A stretch of 64,000 bases of DNA from Idiomarinaceae bacterium HL-53 (GCA_001458075.1 LN899469.1:744001-808000), one strand, 5' to 3'. Positions 33,997 through 43,606 are shown, counted from the stretch's first letter. Translations and numbers: made by a program. Notes: a model not told the origin generated them from the letters alone.

Positions 33997-34635
33997 ATGA
34001 AATCACTCATCACCATGATTCTTGCGATCACCCTTGCCGGGTGTTCCAGCGTGTATTACGACACCATGGAAAAGTTTGGTGTGGAAAAGCGAGATATTCT
34101 CGTTGATCGTGTGGAGCACGCACGAGATTCACAAAATGACGCGCAAGAAACTTTCCGGTCTGCTTTGGAGCAATTTCAAACCGTTGTCGGCACACCTGAA
34201 ACTGAGTTAAGTCGGACTTATCGCCAACTTTCAAACGCCTTCGAAGACTCCGAGAGCGCTGCAGAGGAAGTAAGCGATCGTATCCGCGACGTAGAACGCG
34301 TTGCCCGAGATTTATTTCGTGAATGGGAGAGTGAACTTGACCAATACGAGAGTCAGTCGCTTCGCCAAACCAGTGAGCGCCAGCTGCGCGATACACAGCG
34401 CCAGTACGACACACTCATTACTCGGATGCGCAATGCGGAGTCTCGAATGGAGCCCGTATTAAACGCCTTTCGTGACCAGGTTTTATTTTTGAAACACAAC
34501 TTAAATGCGCAAGCTATTGGTGCACTGGAGGGAGAGTTGGGCCGTATTGAAAGCGATGTCGCATCGCTCATCGCGAATATGGAAGCTTCCATTGCAGAGT
34601 CGGAAGCCTTTATTGCACGCTTTCAGCAACCTTAA
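33997..34635 (+). CDS. DUF2959 family lipoprotein
   Basis: The 212-residue product begins MKSLITMILAITLAGCSSVYYD, a lipoprotein signal with the lipobox LAGC (cysteine at residue 15). The remainder is highly charged and helical, with long coiled-coil-like stretches. The pattern matches proteins annotated DUF2959, of unknown function, common in marine gammaproteobacteria. The true start is 33997; the frame extends upstream into mnmE in a different reading frame. GAAGGA lies before the ATG. It ends exactly where the convergent arsJ stop begins, with no spacer. Confidence 0.8.
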   Translation: MKSLITMILAITLAGCSSVYYDTMEKFGVEKRDILVDRVEHARDSQNDAQETFRSALEQFQTVVGTPETELSRTYRQLSNAFEDSESAAEEVSDRIRDVERVARDLFREWESELDQYESQSLRQTSERQLRDTQRQYDTLITRMRNAESRMEPVLNAFRDQVLFLKHNLNAQAIGALEGELGRIESDVASLIANMEASIAESEAFIARFQQP

Positions 34636-35886
34636 CTAAGCCTCGCTCGCGAGCGCCGACGGCAACGCAGCTACCAATAGCGTTGCCGTAACTAGCAACC
34701 CACTTGAAACCAACAAGCACGGAATAAGTCCACCCACTTGATAAACCCAGCCCGAGAGCACCGTACCGAGTAAACGTCCAGCAGCATTCGCCATGTAGTA
34801 AAAACCCACATCAAGCGATACTCCGTCGGCCCGTGCTGAGGCAACAATTAAGTAACTGTGTAAAGACGAATTAATGGCAAACAACACACCAAAAACGCCC
34901 AGCCCGATCATCAGAATGGGTCCGATGAATATCGATTCTGTAACGGGAAACTCCCACAGCAGATAGGCAATCAGTGCCGGTGAAAACGCCAACAGGCCGC
35001 CCCAAAGGGTCGCATGTCGCGCTTGTTGAACTTTGCTCGCGTTAGCGTCCCCTGCGTTTACCATAAAGCGAGGTGCAAGCGCCTGCACAAAACCATAGCC
35101 AATAACCCACAGCGCCAGAAAACTGCTCACTTGCCAATGCGGCCATTGGAGCTGACTGGCCAAAAATACCGGAAGTGCAATCACAAACCACACATCACGG
35201 GCGCCAAAAAGAAACAAACGTGCGCCAGAAAGTACGTTAATTGCTCTGCTTTTAGAAAATACGTCGGAAAATTTCGGCTTAAACTTTGCCTTCCCACTCT
35301 CCCCTTTGAGCATAAATAAACTCAACACCCAAACCAAAGCAAGCACAAGCGCCATCGCCAGCACCGCCCCCTGAAAGCCAAGCCAAGAAAGTAATGCACC
35401 CCCAAGAAAGAAACCCACACCCTTTAGCGTATTTTTTGATCCTGTCAGCACCGCAACCCACTTGAAGAGCTTGCCTTGCTCTGTGTCACTCACCAAGGTT
35501 TTGATCGTGCTTTTGGCGCTCATTTTGTTTAAATCTTTGGCAATGCCCGACAGTGCTTGCGCAGCCATCACCCAAACTACCGTGAGCCAAGCCGCTGGCA
35601 CCAGCAGCATTGCAAGCGCAAACACTTGCAATGCCAAACCAATGTTCATAGTTCGGTTTAAACCCCAACGGGCACCAAGCCAGCCACCCACAAGATTCGT
35701 GACCACGCCAAAAAACTCGTAAAACACAAACAACATGGCCACTTCGAGCGCGCTATAACCGAGTTGGTGAAAATGCAGCACTACCAGCATCCGCAACGCA
35801 CCGTCGGTGAGTGTAAATGCCCAGTAATTTCCGGTCACTAGCATATATTGCCGAATGGCTGGCGTAAGCGAAGCGGCGGTATTCAT
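34636..35886 (-). CDS. arsJ: ArsJ-like organoarsenical efflux permease (MFS)
   Basis: The 416-residue protein has about twelve hydrophobic segments in two MFS-like bundles. It starts SLTPAIRQYMLVTGNYWAFTLTDGALRMLVVLHF and contains LNKMSAKSTIKTLV, features typical of ArsJ. ArsJ exports 1-arseno-3-phosphoglycerate made by a partner GAPDH. The ATG at 35886 gives the usual N-terminus, 7 bp after the GAPDH stop; a 24-residue extension would overlap GAPDH. Its place after gapdh and an ArsR protein supports the call, which rests on context plus these family-like stretches. Confidence 0.88.
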   Translation of the reverse strand: MNTAASLTPAIRQYMLVTGNYWAFTLTDGALRMLVVLHFHQLGYSALEVAMLFVFYEFFGVVTNLVGGWLGARWGLNRTMNIGLALQVFALAMLLVPAAWLTVVWVMAAQALSGIAKDLNKMSAKSTIKTLVSDTEQGKLFKWVAVLTGSKNTLKGVGFFLGGALLSWLGFQGAVLAMALVLALVWVLSLFMLKGESGKAKFKPKFSDVFSKSRAINVLSGARLFLFGARDVWFVIALPVFLASQLQWPHWQVSSFLALWVIGYGFVQALAPRFMVNAGDANASKVQQARHATLWGGLLAFSPALIAYLLWEFPVTESIFIGPILMIGLGVFGVLFAINSSLHSYLIVASARADGVSLDVGFYYMANAAGRLLGTVLSGWVYQVGGLIPCLLVSSGLLVTATLLVAALPSALASEA

Positions 35887-35893
35887 CTGAGTG

Positions 35894-36895
35894 TTATCCC
35901 TGCGCCACTTTGCGGGCAAGTTCAACAGCTCGATTGGCATAACCCCATTCGTTGTCATACCACGCGTAAATTTTCACATGCGTGCCGTTAATCACCTTGG
36001 TTGAAAGCGCATCGATGATACTCGAACGGGGATCGGTCCGGTAATCGACCGAAACCAACGGGCGTTCTTCATAGCCTAAAATACCCTGCAACTCTCCTTC
36101 CGCGGCTTCCTTCAGCCATTGATTTACTTCCGTTACCGAGGTTTCACGATTTACCTCAAAGACACAGTCGGTCAGAGAGGCATTCGCTAAAGGAACACGC
36201 ACCGCATGCCCATCTATTTTTCCTTTCAGTTCAGGAAAAATTTCTACAATAGCAGTCGCCGATCCGGTACTGGTTGGAATCAGGCTTTCTCCGCATGCGC
36301 GCGCTCGGCGCAAATCCTTATGGGGAGCGTCTAGAATAGATTGAGTATTCGTAATATCGTGAATTGTTGTAATCGAGCCATGCTTAATTCCTACCTTGTC
36401 CATAAGCACCTTCACTACGGGCGCTAAACAGTTGGTAGTGCACGAAGCCGCAGTTACAATTTGATGTTGCGCGGGATTAAACAAGTGATCGTTCACTCCC
36501 ATCACCACATTCAGCGCACCCGCTTCTTTCACCGGTGAAGAAACAACCACCCGCTTTACGCCCTGCTGCAAATAGGGCTGCAATGCCGCGACGGTTTTGA
36601 ATTTTCCAGAACATTCGAGCACTATGTCGCAACCACTCCAATCGACCTTCTCAAGCTCTTTTTGGGCGCTGAATTTGACTTCTCGCTCTTCAAAATAAAG
36701 GGCATTTTCAGTGGCGGTCATATCGCAATTCCACTTTCCATGCACAGAGTCGAACATGAGTAAATGCGCAAACATCGAAGCCGGCCCCGCAGGATCGTTC
36801 ACTTGTACTATTTCAACTGCAGGGTTTTGCGCAGCAATTCGAAATGCCAGCCGCCCAATTCTTCCTAGGCCGTTTATGCCAAGTTTAATGGCCAT
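35894..36895 (-). CDS. Glyceraldehyde-3-phosphate dehydrogenase of the arsenic operon
   Basis: The 333-residue protein is a phosphorylating GAPDH: the NAD site is [16 protein letters not shown], the active-site Cys is in [14 protein letters not shown], and the C-terminal [15 protein letters not shown] is intact. In operons with arsJ this enzyme (GapArs type) uses arsenate in place of phosphate to form 1-arseno-3-phosphoglycerate, which ArsJ expels. The residues cannot by themselves separate this from a glycolytic role; the neighbours do. It lies 44 bp after the ArsC-ArsR fusion. Confidence 0.92.
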   Translation of the reverse strand: MAIKLGINGLGRIGRLAFRIAAQNPAVEIVQVNDPAGPASMFAHLLMFDSVHGKWNCDMTATENALYFEEREVKFSAQKELEKVDWSGCDIVLECSGKFKTVAALQPYLQQGVKRVVVSSPVKEAGALNVVMGVNDHLFNPAQHQIVTAASCTTNCLAPVVKVLMDKVGIKHGSITTIHDITNTQSILDAPHKDLRRARACGESLIPTSTGSATAIVEIFPELKGKIDGHAVRVPLANASLTDCVFEVNRETSVTEVNQWLKEAAEGELQGILGYEERPLVSVDYRTDPRSSIIDALSTKVINGTHVKIYAWYDNEWGYANRAVELARKVAQG

Positions 36896-36939
36896 TCTTG
36901 AACTCCTTTAAGTTTTGCTTTTGAGACCAAACTTTAGTT

Positions 36940-37740
36940 CTATTCATTATCCAAACTAACGACAGCATCACAGGTACCTCCACCAACACACCCATTAGAC
37001 TCAACTCCCTGTAGTTTGGGTATGAGACTGGGGTTATGGTGCGCGGTCACCTGCAGTGTCTTGCGAACCCAATCGGGTATGGCGGGGTTAATTCGATAAT
37101 AAACCCAACGCTTATCTCTTCTATCAACTAACAACGCATATTCTCGCAATTGCGCTAAATGCCTAGACACTTTGGGTTGCGACATCCCTGTGATCGCAAC
37201 GAAATCGCACACGCAAAGTTCCGCACGTTGAGTTAATGCCAATACCAAAGACAATCGCAGCGGGTCCGCCAACACTTTGAATAAATCCGAAGGAGAATTC
37301 AAAATATGAGCGTGAGAGGTTGGGGTGCTGTGTTGCTTCTCAATGATGAGTAATAGCATACGAATACGCTCACTGAGCTCATTCGCTGTTGTCAAAAAAG
37401 CGTTTGCCTCATTTTTCTCGACCGGGTCCGGAAAGTCCCAAACAATATGGTGGTTGTCCGAGAAACTCTCCCTACATTCGGTACTCGCTTTTTCACAGAG
37501 TGTAATTACATAGTCAAAAGACTTTTGTGAAAATTGCTCCAACGATTTTGACACTAACCCCTCGTTGCTTACACCGAGTTTCGTGAGAGCAAGCAATGCA
37601 CCCTGCGCCACTTCACTTGGGTTTGTGCCGGCACTAAAACAATCAACCGTATGGCGGCCAAGATGGCGCATAATTGCTTCTGCCATAATCGATCGCGCTG
37701 AATTTTCCGTACACACAAAAAGAATCGATACTTTACTCAT
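36940..37740 (-). CDS. Arsenate reductase-ArsR repressor fusion
   Basis: This 266-residue protein joins two arsenic functions. Residues 1-135 are a low-molecular-weight phosphatase-type arsenate reductase: the P-loop CTENSAR (Cys10, Arg16), two more cysteines at 82 and 89 (C-x6-C) and the DFPDP segment match thioredoxin-coupled ArsC such as that of pI258. Residues about 148-235 are an ArsR winged helix with the As(III)-binding ELCVCDF motif and recognition helix SQPKVSRHLAQLR. A Cys-containing tail (NGCVGGGTCD) follows. It heads the operon with gapdh and arsJ. An inverted repeat lies just upstream. The reductase could make the As(III) sensed by the attached repressor (inference). Confidence 0.9.
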   Translation of the reverse strand: MSKVSILFVCTENSARSIMAEAIMRHLGRHTVDCFSAGTNPSEVAQGALLALTKLGVSNEGLVSKSLEQFSQKSFDYVITLCEKASTECRESFSDNHHIVWDFPDPVEKNEANAFLTTANELSERIRMLLLIIEKQHSTPTSHAHILNSPSDLFKVLADPLRLSLVLALTQRAELCVCDFVAITGMSQPKVSRHLAQLREYALLVDRRDKRWVYYRINPAIPDWVRKTLQVTAHHNPSLIPKLQGVESNGCVGGGTCDAVVSLDNE

Positions 37741-37748
37741 GATCTTCT

Positions 37749-37772
37749 CATATATGATTTTTAATATATATG
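37749..37772. promoter_or_regulatory. Candidate ArsR operator
   Basis: CATATAT and ATATATG form a 7-bp inverted repeat separated by 10 bp, 9 bp upstream of the fusion gene, in a very AT-rich intergenic stretch shared with the divergent patatin gene. Size and position fit an ArsR operator. A TATAAT on the plus strand (37783-37788) could serve the patatin gene. Confidence 0.55.
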
Positions 37773-37838
37773 GTAAATCAGATATAATTGACGTACAACA
37801 ATTTCAATGCTTTTCTTATAGAAACAAGGAAGATTCAT

Positions 37839-38741
37839 ATGGCGAACCCTACAGTTCAAACCACGCAAACCCCTGTTGATTCACCTCGCAAGCATACGCT
37901 CGTTATTGAAGGGGGTGCGATGCGTGGTATTTTTGCCGCGGGAGTGCTCGATGCATTTATCGAGAGTCACTTTTATCCTTTCGACGCTGCTATTGGGGTA
38001 TCTGCAGGCTCCACGAATGGCATTGGTTACCTTGCCGGTAACTTTCAACGTAGCTACCAAATTATTACCGATTATGCGCGCCGTGATGAATTTATGAACC
38101 TTCGGCGATATCTCAAGGGCGGACACTTCTGCGACGTGAGTTGGCTTTGGCATAGCTCGCTCGATGAACTACCGCTCGATGTAGAGACATTCCTCAAACG
38201 CAATATCCCGCTCACGGTAGTCACTACTAGTGTACGTACTGGAAAACCTTGCTATTTTGAGGCAACGAAAGAAAACCTGGTCGATCTATTCCCAGCCTCG
38301 TGCGCCATGCCCGTGGTATTTAGAGAGTTCCCCCCAATTAACGACGAGCCAATGACCGACGGTGGCTTAGCGGATTCAATTCCAGTGATTCACGCTTACG
38401 AACAAGGTGCAAAGCAAATTACGGTCGTTCTCTCGCAACCACTCGGATTCAAGAAAGATGTTTCGCGATTTCCAGGCCTTCTCAAACCCCTATTTAAAGA
38501 CCATCCAGAGCTATTCGAAGCAGTTGCTCGCCGTGGTGTGCAGTATAACGACGCATTAGAATTCATCGCTCGCCCGCCGAAAGACTGTGACGTTAACATT
38601 ATTGCACCTCCAGCAAATTTTCCCGTTTCCCGTTTCACGACCGACCTTCCATCACTCAATATGGGTTATCGGCAAGGAGTGAACGCAGGAAATCGCTTTA
38701 TCGCCGAAAGCTTGATCAGGTCGGATGCGACGCACGCATAA
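37839..38741 (+). CDS. Patatin-like phospholipase
   Basis: The 300-residue cytosolic or peripheral lipase shows the patatin catalytic layout: oxyanion loop GGAMRG near residue 25, nucleophile elbow GVSAGS (about 52-57) and the aspartate of the dyad in DGGLAD (about 182). Family members hydrolyse acyl esters of lipids; the substrate here is unknown. The ATG at 37839 follows AAGGAAG with six-base spacing; a TTG further upstream has none. It is divergent from the arsenic operon and may share its regulatory region. A DAACS symporter follows after 48 bp. Confidence 0.88.
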   Translation: MANPTVQTTQTPVDSPRKHTLVIEGGAMRGIFAAGVLDAFIESHFYPFDAAIGVSAGSTNGIGYLAGNFQRSYQIITDYARRDEFMNLRRYLKGGHFCDVSWLWHSSLDELPLDVETFLKRNIPLTVVTTSVRTGKPCYFEATKENLVDLFPASCAMPVVFREFPPINDEPMTDGGLADSIPVIHAYEQGAKQITVVLSQPLGFKKDVSRFPGLLKPLFKDHPELFEAVARRGVQYNDALEFIARPPKDCDVNIIAPPANFPVSRFTTDLPSLNMGYRQGVNAGNRFIAESLIRSDATHA

Positions 38742-38789
38742 GGCGTGTTATGCTTGCCTCACTCTGCTCACTACAACGAGAATAAAGCG

Positions 38790-39941
38790 ATGGGGTTAAT
38801 TCTAAAATTAGTTATCGGTATTGTATTAGGTACTTTGGTAGGGCTTTTTGCACCCGAAGTGCTGACTCGTTTACTACTCACCTTTAAGGCACTTTTTGGC
38901 GAGTTCTTGTTTTTCATTATTCCTCTTTTAATCCTGTTTTTTATTACCAGCGGTATTGCTGGCCTGCCAAAAAACTCGGGTAGGCTTTTGGGAAGAACCT
39001 TAGGCATTGCGTACGTTTCCACAATTATTGCGGGTATTGGTGCATTCTTCGTTGCATCTCTCGTGGTGCCCATGTTGGCAAGTGAGAGCCGCGAGCTGAC
39101 CCAAGCTGCCGCCTCGGCGCTCACGCCACTGATTACAATTGATGTGGATCCACTCTTCAGCGTGATGACGGCCCTGGTGCTGGCATTTATTCTAGGATTA
39201 GGAATCAACGCGACGAATGCAAGCTCGTTACATGGCCTGAGTGATGAAGGTCGCAACATTATCGAGCGTATTCTAGTAAAAATAATTATTCCGCTTCTCC
39301 CGGTATACATTGCCGGTGTGTTCGCAGAAATGGCTTCTGCGGGAACCGTTTTTGAAACCTTGAAAACCTTCGGCATTATTTTAGTGTTAGCGGTTGCTCT
39401 GCATTGGGTCTATCTCACGGTCATGTTCATTGCTGCAGGCGCAAAATCGGGGCAGTCGCCAATTTTCTTAATCAAGAACATGTTGCCAGCATATTTTACT
39501 GCACTAGGAACCATGTCGAGTGCGGCGACTATTCCAGTAACACTGCAAGCGGTTAAAAATAATAAAGTAGACGACGATATTGCGAACTTTACCGTTCCTC
39601 TTTGTGCTACTACGCATCTTGCTGGCTCTACCATTACTATTGTGAGCTGTACGGTTGCGGTGATGGTATTACATAGCAGTCTTGCCATTCCCTCGTTCTT
39701 TACCGTATTGCCTTTTATTCTCATGTTGGGCTTAGTCATGCTTGCGGCACCTGGTGTCCCGGGCGGTGCGGTCATGTCCGCAGTGGGTTTACTGGGTTCA
39801 ATGCTTGGCTTTGGTGAGAGTGCTATCGCGCTGATGATCGCACTCTACATGGCGCAAGATAGCTTTGGAACCGCCTGTAACGTAACGGGCGACGGTGCAA
39901 TTGCATTGTTTGTGGATAATGCTGCCAAAAATACTGCATGA
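38790..39941 (+). CDS. Dicarboxylate/amino acid:cation symporter (DAACS family)
   Basis: The 383-residue inner-membrane protein has about eight membrane segments and two re-entrant regions, with family landmarks LGTMSSAATIPVTLQ (the serine-rich motif), FTVPLCATTHLAGSTI and APGVPGGAVMSAVGLLGSMLG. It should import a dicarboxylate or amino acid with Na+ or H+. It is somewhat shorter than E. coli GltP (437). The ATG at 38790 gives a proper membrane N-terminus; the 15-residue extension is polar. It is probably transcribed with the patatin gene. Confidence 0.88.
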   Translation: MGLILKLVIGIVLGTLVGLFAPEVLTRLLLTFKALFGEFLFFIIPLLILFFITSGIAGLPKNSGRLLGRTLGIAYVSTIIAGIGAFFVASLVVPMLASESRELTQAAASALTPLITIDVDPLFSVMTALVLAFILGLGINATNASSLHGLSDEGRNIIERILVKIIIPLLPVYIAGVFAEMASAGTVFETLKTFGIILVLAVALHWVYLTVMFIAAGAKSGQSPIFLIKNMLPAYFTALGTMSSAATIPVTLQAVKNNKVDDDIANFTVPLCATTHLAGSTITIVSCTVAVMVLHSSLAIPSFFTVLPFILMLGLVMLAAPGVPGGAVMSAVGLLGSMLGFGESAIALMIALYMAQDSFGTACNVTGDGAIALFVDNAAKNTA

Positions 39942-39984
39942 CCTTTAAAATACGCCAACTGAGTTGGTATAAACGCAGAACGGT

Positions 39985-40018
39985 AAAAAAGGAACCTCAG
40001 CCCATTCGGGTTGAGGTT
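39985..40018 (-). terminator. Terminator of the SulP-Usp operon (minus strand)
   Basis: An 11-bp stem (39993-40003 with 40008-40018, one G-T) with an ATTC loop is followed, reading the minus strand, by a T6 run (complement of 39985-39990). It lies 40 bp past the stop of the small membrane protein gene. Confidence 0.85.
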
Positions 40019-40058
40019 GCTAAACTGGGCAAAGTGTTTCTTTGCAATATATAGAAGA

Positions 40059-40469
40059 TTAGAAGTTATTTTGCGGAGGTTTTAGTTCTGGCCGTTGATA
40101 GCGACGACGAATCCAATTAAGCCCCTTGAGTACTCCGGGTTTCATCACTAACCAGCGTTCCACATAGAACTTTCCGGGTACATCCGACACCAACAATGCC
40201 ACAAAAATAGTCAGGAGTCCTTGCCCGGGTAAAACAAGCATTGCAATACCCGCAATTAACAATACCAGAGCCAGTAAATTTCGGACCAAATAGAGTAATC
40301 TGCGAGACAATGTCCAGCGACGAGGTCTGCGCTTACCAACAAAATAATGCGTAGGCATTCGCACTACCAAAAAAGGTACCAGCGCGAGTGAGAGAAGCGC
40401 TAGGAGCACACTACCACTCACTATCCACGGTAACCAAGACTCGATTGCATTAATGAGCGCTTCAATCAT
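40059..40469 (-). CDS. Small membrane protein, PGPGW-like
   Basis: The 136-residue product has an N-terminal hydrophobic segment (WIVSGSVLLALLSLALVPFLVV), a basic middle and a second pair of hydrophobic stretches with LPGQGLLTIFVALLVSDVPGK, resembling the PGPGW putative transmembrane family. Function is unknown. The ATG at 40469 lies just before the stop of the upstream Usp gene; an 11-residue extension would enter it. It ends the minus-strand SulP-Usp operon. Confidence 0.72.
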   Translation of the reverse strand: MIEALINAIESWLPWIVSGSVLLALLSLALVPFLVVRMPTHYFVGKRRPRRWTLSRRLLYLVRNLLALVLLIAGIAMLVLPGQGLLTIFVALLVSDVPGKFYVERWLVMKPGVLKGLNWIRRRYQRPELKPPQNNF

Positions 40470-40470
40470 G

Positions 40471-41322
40471 TTAGCGCAGCAATAAAAGTGGCACTCTCGC
40501 ACTACTGATCAGTGCATTGGTATGGCTTCCAACCAAGAATTCGCGAATGCGCGAATGCCCATATGCGCCCATCACCAGAGCGCCAATTTGATGTGCCTCG
40601 GCATATTCATTCAATGTAGTTTCAACTTCACCGGCAATAATCGCGGTCGTCACCTCAAAATTTTCTTCTCTTAGCTTTTGTGCAGCGCTTTCGAGTTGTG
40701 CTTCATGATCACCGGTTTCAGCACCCACCATGACCACATCGATCGGTAAACCTCGAAACAGCGGACTACCTGCCACCATTTCAACCGCCTTTTTCGCCGT
40801 TGGGCTATGATCATAGGCAATCATAATTCGATTCGGTTCTGAGAATTCACCATGTACCACCCAGACCGGCTTGGTCATAGCACGAATCACACGTTCTACT
40901 TGATGGCCAATTTTCTGGCCTACACCATTGCCACGTTTACCTTGTTTACCGATCACGAGCAAACGTATTTCATCTTCTATTTCAAGAAGTGCGTCTACTA
41001 AATCACCGTGGCGTTGACGTAAAAGAGGCTCTGTAACCACACTCTTAACACGTTTCTCAGCCGCCTCTAAGAAAGTGTGCCCTTGCTGCCGTGACAACTT
41101 CGCGCGCTTCTCTTCAAGTTCGGCAAGTTCAGATAACAGACGCTGGCGCTCATCCATGCCAATACTACCGCTAAAATCAGCCTCATCCATGCCACGTACG
41201 TCGTCAAGTACATTTAATAGTACGAGTGAATTGTTTAAACGCTTTGCCGACCAAGCCGCATAATCTGCAACCACATCACTCAGTGCAGAACCGTCAATAC
41301 AAGCAACTGTATGTGTTGTCAT
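40471..41322 (-). CDS. Tandem universal stress protein
   Basis: The 283-residue cytosolic protein holds two Usp domains. The second ends with VMGAYGHSRIREFLVGSHTNALI, the G-x2-G-x9-G-S/T ATP-binding signature. The first ends with VIGKQGKRGNGVGQKIGHQVERV, a looser version. The ATG at 41322 has GAGGAG at seven bases. It begins 11 bp after the SulP gene and touches the next gene, so the three form one operon. SulP-Usp pairing suggests a linked role in anion uptake or stress, but this is inference. Confidence 0.9.
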   Translation of the reverse strand: MTTHTVACIDGSALSDVVADYAAWSAKRLNNSLVLLNVLDDVRGMDEADFSGSIGMDERQRLLSELAELEEKRAKLSRQQGHTFLEAAEKRVKSVVTEPLLRQRHGDLVDALLEIEDEIRLLVIGKQGKRGNGVGQKIGHQVERVIRAMTKPVWVVHGEFSEPNRIMIAYDHSPTAKKAVEMVAGSPLFRGLPIDVVMVGAETGDHEAQLESAAQKLREENFEVTTAIIAGEVETTLNEYAEAHQIGALVMGAYGHSRIREFLVGSHTNALISSARVPLLLLR

Positions 41323-41333
41323 TTTTATGCTCC

Positions 41334-42812
41334 TCAATGGCCCATTAGGCGATCAATTGCGTCAGGCTTATCTGCCACACCAAACTTATCAACAACTGTC
41401 GCTGTGGCTTTATTCATGCCCTGCACATTCACTTCGGTCCCCTCACGGCGGAATTTCAAGACCACCTTATCGAGCGCTGCCACCGACGTAATGTCCCAGA
41501 AATGTGCACGATCTAAGTCAATCGTCACCTTAGCAAGTGCTTCTCCAAAATCAAAGGAGTCGACAAACTTCTCTGACGAACTGAAGAATACTTGGCCGAC
41601 CACTTTATATTCTCGATGTTCACCGTCTTTAGAAAGCTTAGATGAAATATGCATGTAGTTGCCGACCTTTGCCGCGAAAAACAGAGCCGCAAGTAAAACA
41701 CCCACAAACACGCCCAATGCTAAGTTATGTGTCCATACAACAACGACAACCGTGGCGATCATCACTACATTCGTGCTCATTGGGTGCTGTTTTAAATCTT
41801 TCAAAGACTGCCAACTAAAGGTTCCTATCGAAACCATAATCATCACTGCTACCAAGGCTGCCATGGGAATTTGCGACACCCAGTCACTCATGAACACCAC
41901 CATAAGAATGAGACCGGTACCCGCTATAAACATAGAGAGCCTGCCTCGACCACCCGATTTCACATTAATCACCGACTGACCGATCATGGCACACCCTGCC
42001 ATACCACCCATAAAGCCCGTACCAATATTAGCAATACCTTGGGCACGACATTCCTTGTTACGGTCTGATTTGGTATCGGTTAGATCATCCACGATAGTTT
42101 GCGTCATCATCGACTCCAACAGGCCTACAATCGCCAGTGGGAATGCGTAAGGGAGAATAATTGCCAAAGTTTCAAAATTAAGTGGAATATCTGGTAAAAA
42201 GAACACGGGTAAACTATCAGGTAATTCACCCATATCGCCGACGGTACGAACATCAATACCGAAGTACATAACAAAGCCTGTGATCAATACAATGGTTACC
42301 AATGGTGATGGCACGGCTTTGGTAAAATAAGGTAAGCCATAAATAATTCCCAAACCGGCCGCCGTGAGCGCATAAACATGCCATGTAACATTCGTAAGCT
42401 CTGGAAGTTGGGCCATGAAAATTAAAATTGCGAGTGCGTTTACAAACCCTGTCACCACCGAGCGAGACACAAATCGCATGAGGCTACCAAGTTTAAGAAG
42501 TCCAAACACAAGCTGAATAACACCGGTCAGAATAGTTGCAGCAAGCAAATATTCAAGCCCATGCTCTTTAACCAGCGTGACCATTAATAAAGCCATCGCA
42601 CCGGTTGCAGCAGATATTTGACCCGGTCTGCCTCCTAAAAATGCAGTAATCACACAGATTGAAAAAGAGGCATATAAACCTACTTTTGGATCTACCCCTG
42701 CAATTATCGAGAAGGCAATAGCTTCTGGAATCAACGCCAATGCCACAACGAGACCTGCCAAAATGTCGGCACGTATGGTACCGAACCACTCTTTTTTCCA
42801 ATCGCTCTTCAT
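41334..42812 (-). CDS. SulP family anion permease with STAS domain
   Basis: The 492-residue inner-membrane protein starts [35 protein letters not shown], the SulP signature, and has about twelve to fourteen membrane segments. A STAS domain occupies about residues 395-490 ([29 protein letters not shown]). Members carry sulfate, bicarbonate or dicarboxylates. The substrate is not decided by the sequence, but marine homologues of BicA type carry bicarbonate. It is the first gene of the operon. Confidence 0.92.
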   Translation of the reverse strand: MKSDWKKEWFGTIRADILAGLVVALALIPEAIAFSIIAGVDPKVGLYASFSICVITAFLGGRPGQISAATGAMALLMVTLVKEHGLEYLLAATILTGVIQLVFGLLKLGSLMRFVSRSVVTGFVNALAILIFMAQLPELTNVTWHVYALTAAGLGIIYGLPYFTKAVPSPLVTIVLITGFVMYFGIDVRTVGDMGELPDSLPVFFLPDIPLNFETLAIILPYAFPLAIVGLLESMMTQTIVDDLTDTKSDRNKECRAQGIANIGTGFMGGMAGCAMIGQSVINVKSGGRGRLSMFIAGTGLILMVVFMSDWVSQIPMAALVAVMIMVSIGTFSWQSLKDLKQHPMSTNVVMIATVVVVVWTHNLALGVFVGVLLAALFFAAKVGNYMHISSKLSKDGEHREYKVVGQVFFSSSEKFVDSFDFGEALAKVTIDLDRAHFWDITSVAALDKVVLKFRREGTEVNVQGMNKATATVVDKFGVADKPDAIDRLMGH

Positions 42813-43162
42813 ACTAAATATCCATCAACAAAGGGTGATACACTACATTGAGGCGTTGCATAAATTATAGCCAAGCCATAAATATAGCTGAAATGAAGCA
42901 TGAGTAAGCGCTGCGAGTTCATACCCAAGTTATAATCTTGAGTCTCATTCACACTTTCTTATGTTTCAATTAAATTTCATTAAAAATGTGCAAAAATAAC
43001 GACTTTTATCAGTTATTTTGGCGCTAAAAGACCGTGAGAACCACGAGTGTGGTTAAAAATAGAGCGCAATAATACGCATTAAAAGCGGTATTCTCAATCT
43101 AAAACATAATAAAAACAGACCTTTTAACACTATCGAAACAAAAGAACGCTTTAGGATAAGTT
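42813..43162. other. AT-rich intergenic region between the SulP gene and mioC
   Basis: These 350 bp hold no ORF I trust. Two small inverted repeats are visible: AATAAC / GTTATT (42995-43000 with 43012-43017) and AACCAC / GTGGTT (43039-43044 with 43049-43054). A TATAAT at 42931-42936 lacks a good -35 partner. It must contain the divergent promoters of the SulP operon and mioC. Confidence 0.5.
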
Positions 43163-43606
43163 ATGACTCGAAAATTTGAGCTTTTAGTGGGTACCACAGC
43201 AGGGAACACCGAATTTTTAGCTTCAGAACTGGAAGCTGAACTTCAAACAAAGGGCTTTTTAACTCATTTTCAAGATGTACCTGAGTTCAAACAAACTGCA
43301 TTAAACGCCATCTGGTTACTCTGTGTCGCCACCCACGGAGCAGGCGAATACGCTGAAAGTATCCAAGCTTTTATCGAAGACATTACGCAAGAACAGCCTC
43401 AACTCGATGGCATTCAATATGCCGTAGTTGCAGTGGGTGATTCGAGTTACGACACTTTTTGTCAAGCTGGAAAAGATGTCGATGCACTTTTACAAAGTTT
43501 AGGGGCGAGGCCAATCACCGACATGTTGATGATCGATATGATGCTTAATGCCGAGCCAGAAAAGACAGCTAAATTGTGGCTTTCGCGCTGGATCGAACAA
43601 ATCTAA
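43163..43606 (+). CDS. mioC: Flavodoxin-like protein MioC
   Basis: The 147-residue FMN protein has the phosphate-binding loop GTTAGNTEFLASEL near the N-terminus and the family stretches CVATHGAGEYAES and VVAVGDSSYDTFCQAGKDVDALL. MioC is an electron carrier; its E. coli counterpart (147 residues) sits beside oriC, and its transcription runs towards or through the origin. Here too it abuts oriC, transcribed into it. Confidence 0.94.
   Translation: MTRKFELLVGTTAGNTEFLASELEAELQTKGFLTHFQDVPEFKQTALNAIWLLCVATHGAGEYAESIQAFIEDITQEQPQLDGIQYAVVAVGDSSYDTFCQAGKDVDALLQSLGARPITDMLMIDMMLNAEPEKTAKLWLSRWIEQI

Noticed and set aside
40157-40170. GTTCCACATAGAAC, a degenerate parS-like site
   Set aside because: Two mismatches in the central positions break the palindrome; ParB binding is unlikely.
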